The position numbers and the translations under genes were made by a program. From Gammaproteobacteria bacterium (GTDB lineage: Bacteria > Pseudomonadota > Gammaproteobacteria > Pseudomonadales > Oleiphilaceae), in assembly GCA_003695085.1 (NCBI GenBank), contig RFIV01000209.1, forward strand, positions 1-24,044: a DNA stretch of 24,044 nt. Reading direction: 5' to 3'. Positions 23,411 through 24,044 of this stretch are shown here, in pieces (within the stretch, counting starts at the first letter, position 1; each line of letters starts with the position of its first letter). The notes under the pieces are model-generated. The model was not told where the DNA came from. It did no database searches and worked only from the letters and a program-made list of their open reading frames with translations.

Positions 23411-24044
23411 TGCATGCCCAGCTCCCTGAGCTTGCGCGTCAGGGTATTGCGGCCCCAGCCCAGCAGGTCAGAGGCTTCTTTCTTGCGCCCGCCGGTCTGA
23501 GCCAGCGCCACTTCAATCATGGTGCGCTCGAATTCCGGCACCGCTTTGTCCAGGATGCCCTGTTCGCCCCGCTTCAGCGCATCCTCCGCCCAGCGGCGAA
23601 GGGCCTGCTGCCAGGTAGGCTGGCCATCAGCGGGGGCGGCCGCATCCTCTTGCCGGAGTTCCGGTGGCAGATCGTCTACCTGAATCTCCGTGCCCGACGC
23701 CATGACGGTCAGCCAGCGACACAGATTCTCAAGCTGGCGCACATTGCCCGGCCAAGGCAGTTGCATGAGGTAATCTGCCGTCTCCGGTGTCAGGATCTTG
23801 GCCTCGGCATTGAGTTCACGCGCAGCACGCGCCAGGAAATGAGAGGCCAGACGGGGGATGTCCTCGCGACGGTCCGCCAGTCTGGGCAGATGCACGCGAA
23901 TCACGTTCAGGCGGTGGAACAGGTCCTCGCGGAATCGCCCTGCCTCCACGAGCTTTTCCAGGTCCTGATGGGTGGCCGCGATAATGCGCACGTCTGACTT
24001 GATCGGTGTGGTGCCACCAATCCGGTAGAACTCGCCGTCCGCCA
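23401..24044 (-). CDS. ntrC: nitrogen regulation response regulator NtrC, C-terminal part (runs off window end)
   Basis: This is the C-terminal 214 codons of a sigma54-dependent activator, cut by the window edge. Visible is the end of the AAA+ domain, starting ADGEFYRIGGTTPIKSDVRIIAATHQDL and continuing FREDLFHRLNVIRVHLPRLADRREDI, LPWPGNVRQLENLCRW. After a linker comes the Fis-type helix-turn-helix FERTMIEVALAQTGGRKKEASDLLGWGRNTLTRKLREL. The GGxTP and RNTLTRKL segments point to NtrC (GlnG) rather than to other sigma54 activators. The receiver domain, Walker A and the GAFTGA loop are outside the window. The coding frame begins before the GTG codon at 23991, which is an internal Val and not a start. 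The histidine kinase partner NtrB would be expected just beyond the edge. Confidence 0.93.
   Translation of the reverse strand, partial: ADGEFYRIGGTTPIKSDVRIIAATHQDLEKLVEAGRFREDLFHRLNVIRVHLPRLADRREDIPRLASHFLARAARELNAEAKILTPETADYLMQLPWPGNVRQLENLCRWLTVMASGTEIQVDDLPPELRQEDAAAPADGQPTWQQALRRWAEDALKRGEQGILDKAVPEFERTMIEVALAQTGGRKKEASDLLGWGRNTLTRKLRELGMQAD

Noticed and set aside
23401..23991. A stand-alone sigma54 activator starting at 23991
   Set aside because: The start is a GTG codon inside the conserved DVRIIAATHQ motif, and the frame stays open to the window edge with NtrC sequence upstream.

Overview
The window looks like chromosomal DNA of a GC-rich gammaproteobacterium, related to the Pseudomonas/Alcanivorax-type lineages. 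This rests on gene order and protein families only, because no database search was possible. Two blocks follow arrangements known from Pseudomonas: engB / cytochrome c4 / dsbA / endonuclease-exonuclease-phosphatase protein, and rpmG-rpmB-radC / coaBC-dut-algC-argB with the long, membrane-anchored form of AlgC. I see no insertion sequence, phage gene, tRNA, rRNA, CRISPR array or integration scar. Coding density is very high and no gene-free stretch exceeds 300 bases.

Layout. (1) Positions 1-3006 hold an alcohol/aldehyde oxidation module. On the minus strand a coniferyl-type aldehyde dehydrogenase, a Tat-exported lipoprotein and the first codons of a GMC oxidoreductase follow each other. A TetR-type regulator is divergent. 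The intergenic gap carries two near-identical palindromes with half-sites TAGAG-N6-CTCTA. One covers the -10 of the dehydrogenase promoter and the other sits upstream of a TATAAT box for tetR. (2) Positions 2971-6654 hold the GTPase EngB, di-haem cytochrome c4 with an upstream FNR/Anr-like box, DsbA, an EEP-family hydrolase, and an AhpD-like CxxC protein whose promoter carries a TGTAC-N6-GTACA palindrome. (3) Positions 6763-8020 hold ribosomal proteins bL33 and bL28 with promoter and terminator, then RadC. (4) Positions 8046-13378 form the coaBC-dut-algC-argB operon: coenzyme A synthesis, dUTP hydrolysis, sugar phosphomutase and arginine step 2. (5) Positions 13385-18376 hold a diguanylate cyclase facing away from an operon of an unrecognised membrane protein, argE and argA, tied together by TTGA and ATGA overlaps. 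(6) Positions 18328-24044 hold a lipoprotein metallopeptidase, a 1280-residue PilZ-DUF1631-GGDEF-EAL protein whose c-di-GMP motifs are largely degenerate, and the C-terminal part of NtrC running off the window.

How the genes work together. ArgA, ArgB and ArgE are steps 1, 2 and 5 of the linear arginine pathway. Two c-di-GMP proteins, one apparently active synthase and one likely receptor or scaffold, lie within 10 kb of each other and of algC, a gene needed for surface polysaccharides in relatives. DsbA and cytochrome c4 serve the periplasm. Most of the window is well-known core biology. The least explained items are the twin operators, the membrane protein next to argE with a possible Sm-like C-terminus, the N-terminal half of AlgC, and the degenerate PilZ-DUF1631-GGDEF-EAL protein.
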